Shown piece by piece: positions 17,462-27,598 of a DNA stretch of 64,000 bases. Position numbers and translations under genes: made by a program. This DNA comes from Pycnococcus provasolii (Eukaryota > Chlorophyta > Pseudoscourfieldiophyceae > Pseudoscourfieldiales), in NCBI GenBank assembly GCA_049487715.1, contig CP150579.1:248001-312000 (forward strand). The letters run 5' to 3'. How positions within the stretch are numbered: position 1 is the stretch's first letter; each line of letters begins with the position of its first letter. The notes below the pieces were generated by a model. That model worked only from the letters and a program-made list of their open reading frames with translations, did no database searches and was not told where the DNA came from.

Positions 17462-19291
17462 ATGTCCGTCTCCGATGTCTCCGTGTCCGCCTCTGCCTCT
17501 GATGCTTTGCCTCCAGGTGGTGGTGGTGTCTCTCAAGCAGGTGTCTCAGCAGGTGGTCATGCAGCTTCGTCGTGTTCATCGTTCTTCTCATCCTCCTTGT
17601 CAAGTTCTCTCATGTCAGCTCTTACTTCTCGCGATGACCCTCAGAGGTGTCACCTCACATCTGTTTTGATGCAACTTCACTCCGCGCGTTTGCTCATTAG
17701 GTCCTTAAAGTCTTCATCGCCATCGTCATCATCTTCTTCTTCTTCATCGCATCAACATCAGGAAGTCCTCTCTCAGTTAGCAGATGCGCAAAAGTCGCGT
17801 GCGGATGCCCTGGAAACTCTACAAAAGTGCAAGGAACAGCTCTCGTTTTTAGAGGCGGAACTGCACGCCTCCAAACAAACGACACAACAACTTGACGACG
17901 AACGCAAAGCTCTGCAACAAATAGTAGACGAAGAAAGACAAAAGTCTGCCAACTTATCCGCGGAACTCGACGCGAGACTCACGGAACGCGACGACGCCGT
18001 CGGGAAACTTAGCGACCTCCAGCGCGAAAACGACGAACTCGTCGCGCGGTTCCTCGAACTCAAGGCGCAGCAGGCGGCGGCGATGAACGAAGCCGTCTCC
18101 GCGCACGACGAGGCTCTCGTCGCCATGAGAAGGGCGCAAAACGATAAGGCGGCGGCTGCGCACGCACTTGCCAACCCCGCGGCGGCGGCGCTGTACGCGC
18201 GTGGACGGGAATCGCCCAACGCAGACGCCGTGGGAGGTGGGATACCCACAGGCCGACTCGTGTGGAAAATAAAGGGACACAGCGCCGCGTGCATGTCGCT
18301 CGACTTCTGGGCAAGGCGTGGCGAGAAAACGACGTCGTCGTCGTCGTCGTCGTCGACGGGACGAACCAAGGAAGGACTCGCAGCCATGGCGCAGTGGCCT
18401 CTGCTCACGTGCGGCGAAGATGGCGCATGCGCCGTGTGGGACGTCACCGCGTCGTCGTCGGCGGCGGCGTCGCCCACCTCAAACGCCACGCCAGTCGCGA
18501 TGCTGCGCTCCGCCTCGACGTCGTCGGGACGCACAACCTCGTCCGTGCTTGACGTGAGTGTGTCACCCAGCGGCATGTACGCGCTCATATCTCTCGCAGA
18601 TGGAAGCTGCCGTGTCGTGGACCTGGGACGAGGTGGTGTCGAGAGACACGCACTCACGGGACACACGGGCAAGGTGCTCGCTGCATCCTTTTTGGGCACC
18701 AGCGACACCAACCCGCTCGCGGTGAGCTGCGGCGCCGACCGTGCCCTCAAGCTGTGGAGTCTCGACAGAGGTCACTGCGTGCGAAGCTGGCTGTGTGCAT
18801 CACGTGCTGGCTGCTTGGCGGTTGCAGACAGCCTGGTCGCCACAGGACACTTCGACGGGTGCGTGAGACTGTGGGACAGTCGGTCGGATGCGTGTGTGGG
18901 CACGATCGAGGGTGTCTCCCAGGACGGACCAATCGTGGCTGCCGACGCCGTGCCACTAAGCTCCGGTGACGCTGCCGCCGCCTTCCTTGGAAAGATGGGT
19001 GCGGTGAGCCTCGTGGACCTGCGTGCCATGGCTATCCGACGCGAGGTGGGACGAGTCAAACCTGCGCCTCTGTGCGGACCACGTGCCATCAGCATCAACG
19101 CCGTCGCGGTGGCAGTTGGCGGCGTGGATGGCACCGTTTCCATCTTCGATCTGTCCACAACTTCCACCAAACCAATCGCGTTTGGCAAAGATGCGCACGG
19201 CGATTCTGGCATACTTTCCGTTGGCTTCGATGGTACTAGTGGCGCGCTCGCTACCGCGGACAAGAGTGGCGTCGTCGCCGTCTGGAGGTAG
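17462..19291 (+). CDS. ATG16: autophagy protein ATG16 (coiled coil + WD40)
   Basis: 609 residues from an ATG. Residues 1-95 are Ser-rich. Residues ~100-225 are a coiled coil rich in Glu, Lys and Leu. Residues ~265-609 are seven WD40 blades. Within the propeller, the order GHTGKVLAASF, DRALKLWSLDRG, a GHFDGCVRLWDSRSD blade, VDLRAMAIRR, GGVDGTVSIFDL and the end ADKSGVVAVWR follows the ATG16/ATG16L propeller closely. ATG16 binds ATG5-ATG12 through its N-terminus and directs ATG8 lipidation on forming autophagosomes. The ATG5-binding helix at the extreme N-terminus is not obvious, being replaced by low-complexity Ser, so the true start may differ. A glycosyltransferase fragment follows 28 bp after the stop. 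Confidence 0.85.
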   Translation: MSVSDVSVSASASDALPPGGGGVSQAGVSAGGHAASSCSSFFSSSLSSSLMSALTSRDDPQRCHLTSVLMQLHSARLLIRSLKSSSPSSSSSSSSSHQHQEVLSQLADAQKSRADALETLQKCKEQLSFLEAELHASKQTTQQLDDERKALQQIVDEERQKSANLSAELDARLTERDDAVGKLSDLQRENDELVARFLELKAQQAAAMNEAVSAHDEALVAMRRAQNDKAAAAHALANPAAAALYARGRESPNADAVGGGIPTGRLVWKIKGHSAACMSLDFWARRGEKTTSSSSSSSTGRTKEGLAAMAQWPLLTCGEDGACAVWDVTASSSAAASPTSNATPVAMLRSASTSSGRTTSSVLDVSVSPSGMYALISLADGSCRVVDLGRGGVERHALTGHTGKVLAASFLGTSDTNPLAVSCGADRALKLWSLDRGHCVRSWLCASRAGCLAVADSLVATGHFDGCVRLWDSRSDACVGTIEGVSQDGPIVAADAVPLSSGDAAAAFLGKMGAVSLVDLRAMAIRREVGRVKPAPLCGPRAISINAVAVAVGGVDGTVSIFDLSTTSTKPIAFGKDAHGDSGILSVGFDGTSGALATADKSGVVAVWR

Positions 19292-19319
19292 TGGTTGTAA
19301 AACGTTCTTGTAATAACAA

Positions 19320-19646
19320 ATGAAAAACAAAATGTTACATTGTGGCGACGCGAGATATGGTAATCCGCGGCGCACAAGTGATGAGCAGGTGGGAAACACT
19401 CTTCAACACTTTACACGCAAATACGGAGCAAACCAAAGCATTTGCATTTTCTCTGAAGGGGTCGAAAGTGACTTCAACGCCTTCAACCTGACACATCGTT
19501 TCCCTCACACACGACTCTACTTGAATGGAGGAATAAGAGAAGCCTTCCATTCTCTCGTGGTCGCGCCACGACTCGTGATAGCGCGCAGCTCATTTTCCTA
19601 CGCAGCGGCTTTGCTAAACACAGAGCAAATCTTCTACTACAATTAA
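19320..19646 (+). pseudogene. C-terminal fragment of a GT11/NodZ-like glycosyltransferase
   Basis: 108 codons from an ATG. The sequence reads like the last third of a GT11/fucosyltransferase-like enzyme: a remnant of an HxRRGD-type motif (HCGDARYGNPRRTSD), then ICIFSEGVESDF, AFHSLVVAPRLVIAR and SSFSYAAALLN, the usual SxSSFSxxAALL signature near the end of the catalytic domain. The first two thirds of such an enzyme are absent, since the ATG16 stop lies 28 bp upstream. I read it as a truncated remnant. A short functional protein cannot be excluded. Confidence 0.5.
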
Positions 19647-19814
19647 TTAGCGGCGGTGCGCGCGTGGGCCGACGCGCAGCGGCGCAGCTAGCGGGAGGAA
19701 GGGGGGGCTGCGTTCGTGCGCGGGGTGGGCACTGGGCAATCTGAGCAGTTGAGGGGTGAAGGGGAGGCGACCTAACCAAACGTGTGTGTTAAATAAAGAC
19801 TCATCTTGCAGCAA

Positions 19815-22301
19815 TCACGACGTCTCGAGGAATGTTTTGACATCACCCGCGAGGCCGTCGAGGAATCCAACAAAGCCACCCTCGCCACGCTCCTCGACGA
19901 GATAGCTGCGGAACCGTTGCCAGCCCGCTTCGTCATTTGCCGATGCGTAAACCACACGTGGCGCCACGGGTCGCTCCATGCGCCACCTGTCGAGAATCTT
20001 GCGTATGGCGCTGCCCGCGGGAGGTGGACATGGATACGATGCCGCGGCGGGTGTGTACGCAACCACAACCTCGAGAACGGCGTCCAGGACGAAAATCGCC
20101 GGTGAATCGTCACCACCATCGCCCTCGTAAGCGGCAGACAGCGCCGACTCGCTGAGTGAATGGCGAGGGAACGCAAGATCGCCCTGCGCGGTGTACGAGC
20201 TCAGCACCGGATAGATGAGTCGGCTTACCAGTGCAGGTGGCAACCGATTCAGAAGTGCGAGCTCCGCCGCTCGCGAGTCGGGGTGTACGGTGTCATCGTC
20301 CGGTCGACGCAGCAGCGCTCCCCAAAGCATCGCATAAGCAAGGCGCGGCAACGGTGACAGCGCCTCGCAGCTCGCCATTGACACGTCGAGCGGGGCATCC
20401 TGCTTTAATGTCCGGGTGCCATGGTAGTTGGCTGTCAAGATCACGAGCCAGTCCTTCAGCAGCGCGCGACCTTCCTCGATACCCTCGTCTGCCACGGCTC
20501 TGCAAATTTTGTGGTGCAGTAAGCTCGCCACGACGGGGGCGTTCACCGAGTCGAACACCTCGTCCACATTCGGCGACGAGGATGCCTGCACCGTTCTCAC
20601 TCGAAGGCGTCTCTCAAGCCGTGCCACCTTCAAGCCGCTCGAGCTTAGCGCGCGAAGGGGCACTGCAATACTGTACTGGAATGCCACCTGAACCATTGGT
20701 GGGCAACCTGCGTCGCGTGCAAATCCAAGGCGATCTGCGTATTCGAAATCGAAGCAGACGGTGTCGGACACCGCGCATCGTGGCATGTGGTACACACCCT
20801 CATACGCCGCGTCCTCAGCGAGCGAAGCGCCGTAGCCACGCGAAACGCGGAATTCGGGCGAAGTTCGCACGCGCAGCGTTCCATCAAATGCAACGGGCGC
20901 GGCGAGATGGCGGTACAGATCACGCGGAAGCGCAACATTGGACGTGTCATCGTCGCCATCGGGTGTGTACAGGCGCACGTGCCCACCCGTGGCGCGCGAC
21001 ATGATGTCGAGCTCGGCGATGCCAACCGGCAGCCTCGACGCTGGAACAATGCAGTGAACGTCAACCGCGAGGCCAACGCGCGTGCAGGCGGCGCCGATGC
21101 GCGCGTAAAAGCCGTCGGGCGGTGCGGTTAGCCAATGCGCAGCATTCGCGGATCGCTCGCGCACGGTGCCGTTCGACGCGCCGCCGTTGTGCTTCTCGCC
21201 TGCATCTGTCACGAGCGCCCCTCGTCCTGAGTCCGGTGCACCGGAGAGGAATGCCGACACCCGGCACCCGAATGCCGTCTTCGGGCACGGCGGCGTGCAG
21301 GCCCAAAGGTCGCAAGTCGCCTCCATCGCGGCGCCGAAGGCGCGACGTGCACCGGGCTGATGCGACTTTGAAGGACTGAGCGCCTCGACGGCGCCGATGA
21401 TGCGCTCCTTGTGCATGCCGACGGACGCGAGCATGCTCTCAAGAGGCACGACATCTGCAAGCGGCACGGAGGATGGCGGCACGCTCATGGACATGCCGAC
21501 AGCGGATATCGTATCCGCCGGCTCTGTGCTGAGCGGCACGACGCGAACGGACGGCGTGAACTGCGAGGCGTCGTGATCACGCGACGCCATCATTTCCTCG
21601 CCGCCAAGGTCGTGGATACCCACGCAGGCTCTGTCGAAGGTGATGAGTCCAAACGCGGCGGATTCGTCAAGTGCCTCGAGTGCTGCCAGAAGTGCGCTCT
21701 TTACCACCTCAAGAAACTCGGGTGTCGACGACACGTCAACGAGCGCGATGTACGCCGGGTGCCCTTCTGCGATCGACGTAGACGCGACGTTTGCCGGGCT
21801 GCGCGTTCGAATGTTGTTGTCGTCGTAGTCGTCGTCCTCGCCGGGCTCGAGGTCAACATCCGCCTCGTACACCTCGAACTGCAGCTCGTTCAAGTTGGCA
21901 CGTGTCGCCGCGCGCGTGTATCTGCTGTCTTGGTATCCAGTCATCGCCCCGCAGAGCGCGCAGATCCATCCTGATCTTTCGAACGCGCAGTAGCCGTTGA
22001 TGTACGCGAGACACTCCGCGCACCGCGCGAGATGCGCACTGTGAACACGCAAGGATGACGACGAAGAACCCGCTAACCTTTCCTCCACAGTATCACCGTT
22101 CTCCCCCGCCAATCCACCAGATCCACCACCGCCAGAAGACGCACCCCCAGAAGATGACGCACCCCCGGAGGATGAAGATGACGCACCCCCAGAAGATGCT
22201 ATGGCAGCGAACGGCGCGACCGCGACCCCGAACGGTACGCCACTTTCATCTTTCAAACGACTATTAAACGCCATGACGGTCGTCGAAAACGCCACCGCCA
22301 T
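19815..22301 (-). CDS. Sec23/Sec24-like COPII coat protein
   Basis: The first ATG is 22301 (828 residues); the frame runs to 22316 only with a TTG. Residues ~38-70 are a Ser/Gly linker. A zinc finger follows with C94, C97, C114 and C117, spaced as in the Sec23/Sec24 finger. A trunk-like vWA domain begins AYIALVDVSSTPEF and continues through LITFD. Later regions fit the beta-sandwich, helical and gelsolin-like parts (LYPVLSSYT, DAVLEVVVAYTP). COPII coats shape vesicles leaving the ER. The sequence is divergent from both core Sec23 and core Sec24 and looks closer to the plant 'Sec23/Sec24 transport family' side group, so cargo binding or GAP activity should not be assumed. Confidence 0.8.
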   Translation of the reverse strand: MAVAFSTTVMAFNSRLKDESGVPFGVAVAPFAAIASSGGASSSSSGGASSSGGASSGGGGSGGLAGENGDTVEERLAGSSSSSLRVHSAHLARCAECLAYINGYCAFERSGWICALCGAMTGYQDSRYTRAATRANLNELQFEVYEADVDLEPGEDDDYDDNNIRTRSPANVASTSIAEGHPAYIALVDVSSTPEFLEVVKSALLAALEALDESAAFGLITFDRACVGIHDLGGEEMMASRDHDASQFTPSVRVVPLSTEPADTISAVGMSMSVPPSSVPLADVVPLESMLASVGMHKERIIGAVEALSPSKSHQPGARRAFGAAMEATCDLWACTPPCPKTAFGCRVSAFLSGAPDSGRGALVTDAGEKHNGGASNGTVRERSANAAHWLTAPPDGFYARIGAACTRVGLAVDVHCIVPASRLPVGIAELDIMSRATGGHVRLYTPDGDDDTSNVALPRDLYRHLAAPVAFDGTLRVRTSPEFRVSRGYGASLAEDAAYEGVYHMPRCAVSDTVCFDFEYADRLGFARDAGCPPMVQVAFQYSIAVPLRALSSSGLKVARLERRLRVRTVQASSSPNVDEVFDSVNAPVVASLLHHKICRAVADEGIEEGRALLKDWLVILTANYHGTRTLKQDAPLDVSMASCEALSPLPRLAYAMLWGALLRRPDDDTVHPDSRAAELALLNRLPPALVSRLIYPVLSSYTAQGDLAFPRHSLSESALSAAYEGDGGDDSPAIFVLDAVLEVVVAYTPAAASYPCPPPAGSAIRKILDRWRMERPVAPRVVYASANDEAGWQRFRSYLVEERGEGGFVGFLDGLAGDVKTFLETS

Positions 22302-22353
22302 ACTTGTTATTTTCAAAAGCGAAATGAAGTGGAGGGAGAAGGAAAAACCCCTA

Positions 22354-22368
22354 ACCCCTAACCCCTAA
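22354..22368 (-). promoter_or_regulatory. CCCCTAA telomere-like tract upstream of Sec23/24-like gene
   Basis: AACCCCTAACCCCTA on plus, within three tandem CCCCTAA units, about 50 bp upstream of the ATG on minus. On the gene's own strand this reads TTAGGGG repeats. Confidence 0.4.
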
Positions 22369-22383
22369 TTAGGAGGATTCGGG

Positions 22384-22394
22384 TTCTTAAGGTA
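22384..22394 (+). promoter_or_regulatory. TTCTTAAGGTA motif, copy 1
   Basis: Exact 11-mer with a CTTAAG palindromic core, 83 bp upstream of the Sec23/24-like ATG. Exact copies are found at 28997 and, with a final G, at 38705. Confidence 0.4.
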
Positions 22395-22549
22395 GCTGCT
22401 TTTAGAGGTCAGAATTCTTCCTCCCACTACATACGATAGTCGATCTCCTCGTATGGATAGTGATCAATAGTCTAACTAGTCAAAAATATAGTCTATGAAC
22501 TTACTGTGTTACTCGTCGGGGTGAGCCTCAGCCACGGACTGATTGCTCC

Positions 22550-25500
22550 TTAGCCTCTGCTTGGGTTTCGCTCTGCAAATCCTTTCTTGCTCGAGTTCCT
22601 CCGACGGAACGAACCACCCGTCTTGGAATCAAGCGTGCCACGACGGAAACTCGTGCTGCGCTGAAGACCGTTCACGGACGCAAACGAGTCGGCGCTCGTT
22701 AGTTTCAGGTCACGTTGTCCGACGAAAGACTTCTTTCCAGTAGTTGGTGTATTCGGTTCCGTAAACGACAATGACGACGAAGATGGCGACGATTCGACAT
22801 TCCTCGTGTCCAACCAGTGGTCTAGGTAAGAGTCAAGCTGCAGATCGCGCACGAAGAGGTTCGCCGCCTTCAGACGAGCAAGTATCTTCGACGTAATGAA
22901 CTCCTCGCTCAAAGGACCACCGCGTCTGTATTGCATTTGAATCGTCGACAATAGACGATTCGACTCGTCATACGTCAACTCGACGCTCACGGCGGATCCA
23001 CCCCACTCTGATGACGGCTCGTCCCACATATACTTCAGGATGCTTCGCCCATCAACGCCCCTCTCCACGTCGGTGCTGATCATCGTGATCGAGTCCAAGA
23101 AGTTCTGCATTGGCTCAGCACGAACGTGTGCAAGGAGCTCCAGCCTTAAAGTCGCCATGGAACGCCCCCTGGCCACAAGACGCTTCATGAATGTGTTCAG
23201 TATTGCGATGATCAGGAAGAAGAATGCCATCGACAGTACGAACCAAACTCCTGGCTTTAGTACGAGGTAGTCGAAAATCCACTGGCCCCAAGGAGTGTCT
23301 TTGATTGAAAATTCTCCAGTCAAGCGATCGAGTACGCCGAACGCGAGCGAGCCGCCGAGCACAGCCTGTAGAATCTCCAGTGAGCTTGCACTCGTCTCGT
23401 TTGCACGGAAAAGTTCCTCCAAAGATCTCGTGTTATTCTGCAGACTTTCCTGGACACGGAACATCTGCCTCTCGCTGATTTGGTCCGTATTTTCGTTCAG
23501 CGACTTAAGGTCGCGCTTGAACACTTCCAGCTGGTCGAAGAGTTCACTGAGGCGATTGCGAACGCTTTCTCTAATTGCCTCCGTTTTCAGGTGACCCAGC
23601 AGCTCAAGCGACGTCTTCGTCCGTGTTTCGGCCTCAAATTTGGCAAATACGCGGTCCTGCGTAGCGACTGAGGACTTGCAAATCATCAGCGAGCTCTCCA
23701 GCATCGCCTCTCGTCGACCGAGCTCGGCAATCATCGTGCGAATTGAGTGCAAATCCTTTGTTCGGCCGACGTACTTTCCTATTTTGTATCGTACAACCTC
23801 CAAGTCGTCCTCAAGTTCAAATGTGCGGTGGTAGAAAGACTTGAGAAACAGCGACCTTGCCTCTACCTGAGCGTGCATAGTGACGGCCCATTCGACGCTT
23901 TCTAGATCATCGGCAACTACGAGGATGCCACTCATTCCCTGAATGAGCACGCCGCCGCCAGCTTGGTGGAGATCTACCGCATTTTCGCAGAAACCGAGCA
24001 CCTGAGAAAGGTCGTTTTGCAAACCCTCGCCGTCCAGGTACTCAGCCGCCTTGAGTCTAGGCGAAATCTCCTTGGCCAAAACAACGCTGTAGTGGCTGCC
24101 CTGATAGCAGATACCTACCTTCGACAGCTTTTGCGGGTACAGGTTGTCGAGCAGCATGCGCTGCCTGCAGCTCTGAAGCGATTCGCGGATACGCGTCGAG
24201 TCCTCGTGGAGATCCATCTTCAGGCGAGACAGCAGATCCACCGGTATATGATTTGCTTCGAATTGCATCACGGCATCCACATCGACGCCGTACACGACGT
24301 CGCCGTCCGCATGCATGTGCACGCCAAAATTTTCGAATTGCATCACCCCTTCGTCCTCTGGAAGATACACGTGAGCTTCATAGTTGACGAACTGCCCTTC
24401 GTCGCTGCTACGAAGGAAGACCGCCGAAAGCCCAGTCATCGTGAGCTGGATCACGCTGTCTGTATCGACGGCACGCTGAACCTGGCCGCCGACGAGTGCG
24501 TCATTCTGATGGCCACTGCCCCGGCTACGCTCCTGCATCGCGGTAATTTCGTTGCTGCCCATCGGAATCCACTCGCCGAAAATAAGCCGTACGCCGCCGA
24601 GCACAACGTTGAAGTCCTGGTCTGTGTCACGCATATTCGACGAGCCGAACTGCAGCACAAACTTAATATCGCTTTGCCTGCGTTCTTGGTCGAATTTTTG
24701 CAGCTGTGGCGACTTGGTGATCGTGTTATTGGCTGCGTGGAGCATCTTCGGTAGGTAAGGCGTGCACGCGTAGGAGACGTCCTCGAACTTTGTCACGCTA
24801 CTGATCTTCGTCGATTCGGCAAATTCGAGCTCAAACACGAGTCTGCGCTGGTCCCAAGTGATGCCGAAAGGTTTCGTGACGGAGAGCTGCGCTAACTCAA
24901 CGTTGGAGATGTCCGTTCGCGCCTCCGCATCGGCGATGCAGTGTTCATCGCCCTTGTCTACCCAGGTGGCCAGGAATGTGTCGACGGCGAGGCGTTCTGC
25001 GTGTGGTATACCACCATCCTTCGGCTCGCGCGTGATGAGGTCCTTGCCTCGGGTGCTAAGCTGGTACGCAGATATGTTACGGTGGCTGCGGCTCGCAAGG
25101 CGCAGGCTGAGTAGCAGTCCTAACGACTGAAGGTCGACGAGATCGTCCGCGCCCTCGTGTGAGACGTTCATCGGCACCACGACGTCGCCGTTAAATTCCG
25201 ACCCGGGCGCGTAGTCGTAACCTTGAAAAAGCTGCGCGACAATGGCCTCGTACATGTACACCAGAAGCGCAACGCGACGCACCCACAGCTCGCCCGTGGG
25301 CGCCAGCGTGCGAAGTTTGCGCATGTTCAGCACAAGGTTTGCGGCTTTCCTGAACGTGGGTCTGCGCACGTGCAAGCCAGCTTTCTTCTGATGAAATCGC
25401 TTTTGCGATGCGGCTGACTCCTCCGCCTCAATAGCCTCGATGTCCTTGCGCTGCACGCGCTCGGTGACTCTTGAGATGAGGTACAGCAGCTTTCGCTGGT

Positions 25501-26092
25501 CAGGTGTGAGTTTATCCGCGTCGATTTCTGTTTGGTCGTTGCCTTCCTTGCTTCCCAAGCCTTCGAGCAGCGCTCCGACGGTAAGCTCCGCCGTCGCCGC
25601 GGCTCTTCTCCTGTTGTCCGTGGCGCCACTTTTCAACGAGTGGTTATGCCCCATATTAGCAGTTGGTGTGTGCGGCTTAATAAGTGGCGTCGACGTGTCC
25701 ATGTCATCCATCACGGGTACTACGACGGCGTCTTCGTGGTAGTTGAGCGCGGAGTCTTTGTGCTGTAAAGAGCGATGCGAAAGCCTTGAGGCCAACAAGG
25801 CGTCCGCGTCTGAAGAGGCCCCATCATCGTCATCCCCACGGTCTTCTTCTGAGCCTGCAGAGACGTGTTCGAGCGCCGCCGGTTCAAGGTAGGTAGGCTG
25901 GTTCATAGGACCAGCAGGAGCACCCATGAGCACATCGCCTGAAGCTGAATCTGAAGATGCATGGATCCCTGACAGGCCTGAGGCCTTAACGGTGACGACT
26001 TCGAGAACAGGCTGACTCAAGGTTGTTGACTCTTCGTCCAACAACGAGGAGGAGTCTTCTTCGCTGTAAGAGTGCACTGCTGACGCCGACAT
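22550..26092 (-). CDS. large unknown protein with coiled coil and two C-terminal TM segments
   Basis: First ATG at 26092 (1180 residues); the frame runs to 26128 with a GTG. I do not recognise the family. Residues ~1-180 are acidic, Ser-rich and probably disordered. Residues ~190-560 form a mixed globular region with many aliphatic strands. Residues ~760-910 are a long amphipathic helix/coiled coil (LSELFDQLEVFKRDLKSL). Then come a weak hydrophobic stretch (~915-935) and a strong TM helix (FVLSMAFFFLIIAIL, ~945-970). A globular region and a Ser/Arg-rich basic tail close the protein. A long helix before two TM helices near the C-terminus superficially resembles CorA/RMD1 proteins, but no GMN motif is seen. 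Confidence 0.75.
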   Translation of the reverse strand: MSASAVHSYSEEDSSSLLDEESTTLSQPVLEVVTVKASGLSGIHASSDSASGDVLMGAPAGPMNQPTYLEPAALEHVSAGSEEDRGDDDDGASSDADALLASRLSHRSLQHKDSALNYHEDAVVVPVMDDMDTSTPLIKPHTPTANMGHNHSLKSGATDNRRRAAATAELTVGALLEGLGSKEGNDQTEIDADKLTPDQRKLLYLISRVTERVQRKDIEAIEAEESAASQKRFHQKKAGLHVRRPTFRKAANLVLNMRKLRTLAPTGELWVRRVALLVYMYEAIVAQLFQGYDYAPGSEFNGDVVVPMNVSHEGADDLVDLQSLGLLLSLRLASRSHRNISAYQLSTRGKDLITREPKDGGIPHAERLAVDTFLATWVDKGDEHCIADAEARTDISNVELAQLSVTKPFGITWDQRRLVFELEFAESTKISSVTKFEDVSYACTPYLPKMLHAANNTITKSPQLQKFDQERRQSDIKFVLQFGSSNMRDTDQDFNVVLGGVRLIFGEWIPMGSNEITAMQERSRGSGHQNDALVGGQVQRAVDTDSVIQLTMTGLSAVFLRSSDEGQFVNYEAHVYLPEDEGVMQFENFGVHMHADGDVVYGVDVDAVMQFEANHIPVDLLSRLKMDLHEDSTRIRESLQSCRQRMLLDNLYPQKLSKVGICYQGSHYSVVLAKEISPRLKAAEYLDGEGLQNDLSQVLGFCENAVDLHQAGGGVLIQGMSGILVVADDLESVEWAVTMHAQVEARSLFLKSFYHRTFELEDDLEVVRYKIGKYVGRTKDLHSIRTMIAELGRREAMLESSLMICKSSVATQDRVFAKFEAETRTKTSLELLGHLKTEAIRESVRNRLSELFDQLEVFKRDLKSLNENTDQISERQMFRVQESLQNNTRSLEELFRANETSASSLEILQAVLGGSLAFGVLDRLTGEFSIKDTPWGQWIFDYLVLKPGVWFVLSMAFFFLIIAILNTFMKRLVARGRSMATLRLELLAHVRAEPMQNFLDSITMISTDVERGVDGRSILKYMWDEPSSEWGGSAVSVELTYDESNRLLSTIQMQYRRGGPLSEEFITSKILARLKAANLFVRDLQLDSYLDHWLDTRNVESSPSSSSLSFTEPNTPTTGKKSFVGQRDLKLTSADSFASVNGLQRSTSFRRGTLDSKTGGSFRRRNSSKKGFAERNPSRG

Positions 26093-26128
26093 TGCTGACA
26101 ACGGGCCACTAGCGGCCACGAGTGACAC

Positions 26129-27598
26129 GCTTACAAGTATCTCACCTTACAGAACAGAACGGTATGATGCCAATGATAAAAGCGGCCGACAAGGCGAGAC
26201 AAGGCAAAGACCGACTAACCTTAAGGCGCGCCACCAAATCAACCTGTTTGGGGATCCGTCGTTATATTCATAACAATTGTCCAGGAGGATTGCGTGACAC
26301 TTTTTATGGTTAACGTTGCCACCCGAAAAATCAATCGTCAACAAATCATTCTGTTCCTTGGAGGATTGATCCGGAAAGTCTAGTACTACCCTCGTGAGGT
26401 TAGCGAGCAGGGAATCGGCGACCTTTTCTTTTCCCGGTGGCACCCCTTGAGCACGAAACCCCATTTCAATTTCGCGCGATCAATTAGGCATATGGCCCGA
26501 CCTTTTTGACTTTTTCCGAGGGGGGGATCCGGATAATGGTCAGATGTTCAAAGTGAGCAAGAAAAGGCCAAAAAAGGGATGCCCAGGCTGCCAGGGAGGA
26601 GTCCACTGGAAGAAAAGGTACCCCCCTAGGGTAGCTTAAACCCCGGGGCCCTTTGGGCAGCATCCTCCCTCATTCGTCGTGCATACGCGCCCCAGCCGAC
26701 ATTGGAAATTTAAACGCCTTTCTCGGCGGTTGGAGCGCAGCGGTTGCCCGCATGGCAATCCCCTCGGATGCCACACTGCGCGGCAGCTCGCAGGGTGCAT
26801 CCGCGGTGGACTTTCAGCACGTCAGTCGCGTGCTATCGTGCTGCTCGGCGGCTCCTCGGCAGGCACTCGGCAGGGTTTGGCCGCATAATTTCGGGGTTTA
26901 GCGGCCACCCAGCCCTACAAACTCTGTACGTTTCTACAAACTTTGCTCTGGTGTGCTGTGCTTGGCGCATATGCTCTGCTGGGCGTGCTTTGCTTTGCTC
27001 GGCGTGCTTGGCGTGCTTTGCATTGCTTGGCTCGGCGTGCTTTGCATTGCTCTCTCTTACTCTCGTATTCATCAACAGCGTGCACTCTATGTTATTCAGC
27101 AACAGCTTAGACTACGCTCTCAAAAAGTCACAACTCACAACAGCTTGCACTTTCTGTTACAGAACAGGTAGCTTGCACTGGACGCTTGTGTGAACGATGG
27201 TGGTGTCTCTTTGTTCGTCGCCTCTTTGTTTTTTTAATGTTTTTCTTGCTTTTGTGGTTCAACGTCATTGATGCCTCTTCTGATACGGGTTCGTGCGCTG
27301 CTCCGACACAGGGCCCGTGCAAGTGACGTGCGAGTCGGAGGATGACGAATAGCTCCGACCCCGCAACGCGCTCCGCGGGTGTGGCCGTCGTGCAGGTTTC
27401 GTCCCTCGAAGTCGACGCGCGTGTCGCGAGAACGAAGGGGTTACCGTACGTCTGTGGCAGGGTATACACGACCGAGGTTCCAGATCGAGAGTCTGTGTAA
27501 ATTTCAAGGTTAAGCTTACGAACCAACCGACGAGCGCGCACGTCTGCGTGTGCATCCAGCGGCGGCAGGCAATATCCAGGGTGATCATGAGTGGGTGG
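26129..27598. other. 1.47-kb intergenic region, no confident gene
   Basis: Contains CCTTAAGG near 26219, runs of G or C at 26520-26530 and 26633-26655, and a degenerate repeat of GGCGTGCTTTGCATTGCT (about 26945-27055). Minus-strand open frames 26147-26464 and 27128-27541 have no recognisable domains; the second encodes a Lys/Arg/His-rich end and could be a small gene, but I cannot support it. Confidence 0.5.
26945..27055. repeat. degenerate GGCGTGCTTTGC tandem repeat
   Basis: Four or more imperfect units of GGCGTGCTTTGCATTGCT with variable spacing. Confidence 0.7.

Noticed and set aside
27128-27541. 137-codon minus frame after the lipase gene
   Set aside because: Lys/Arg/His-rich end and no family resemblance; could be 3' UTR.
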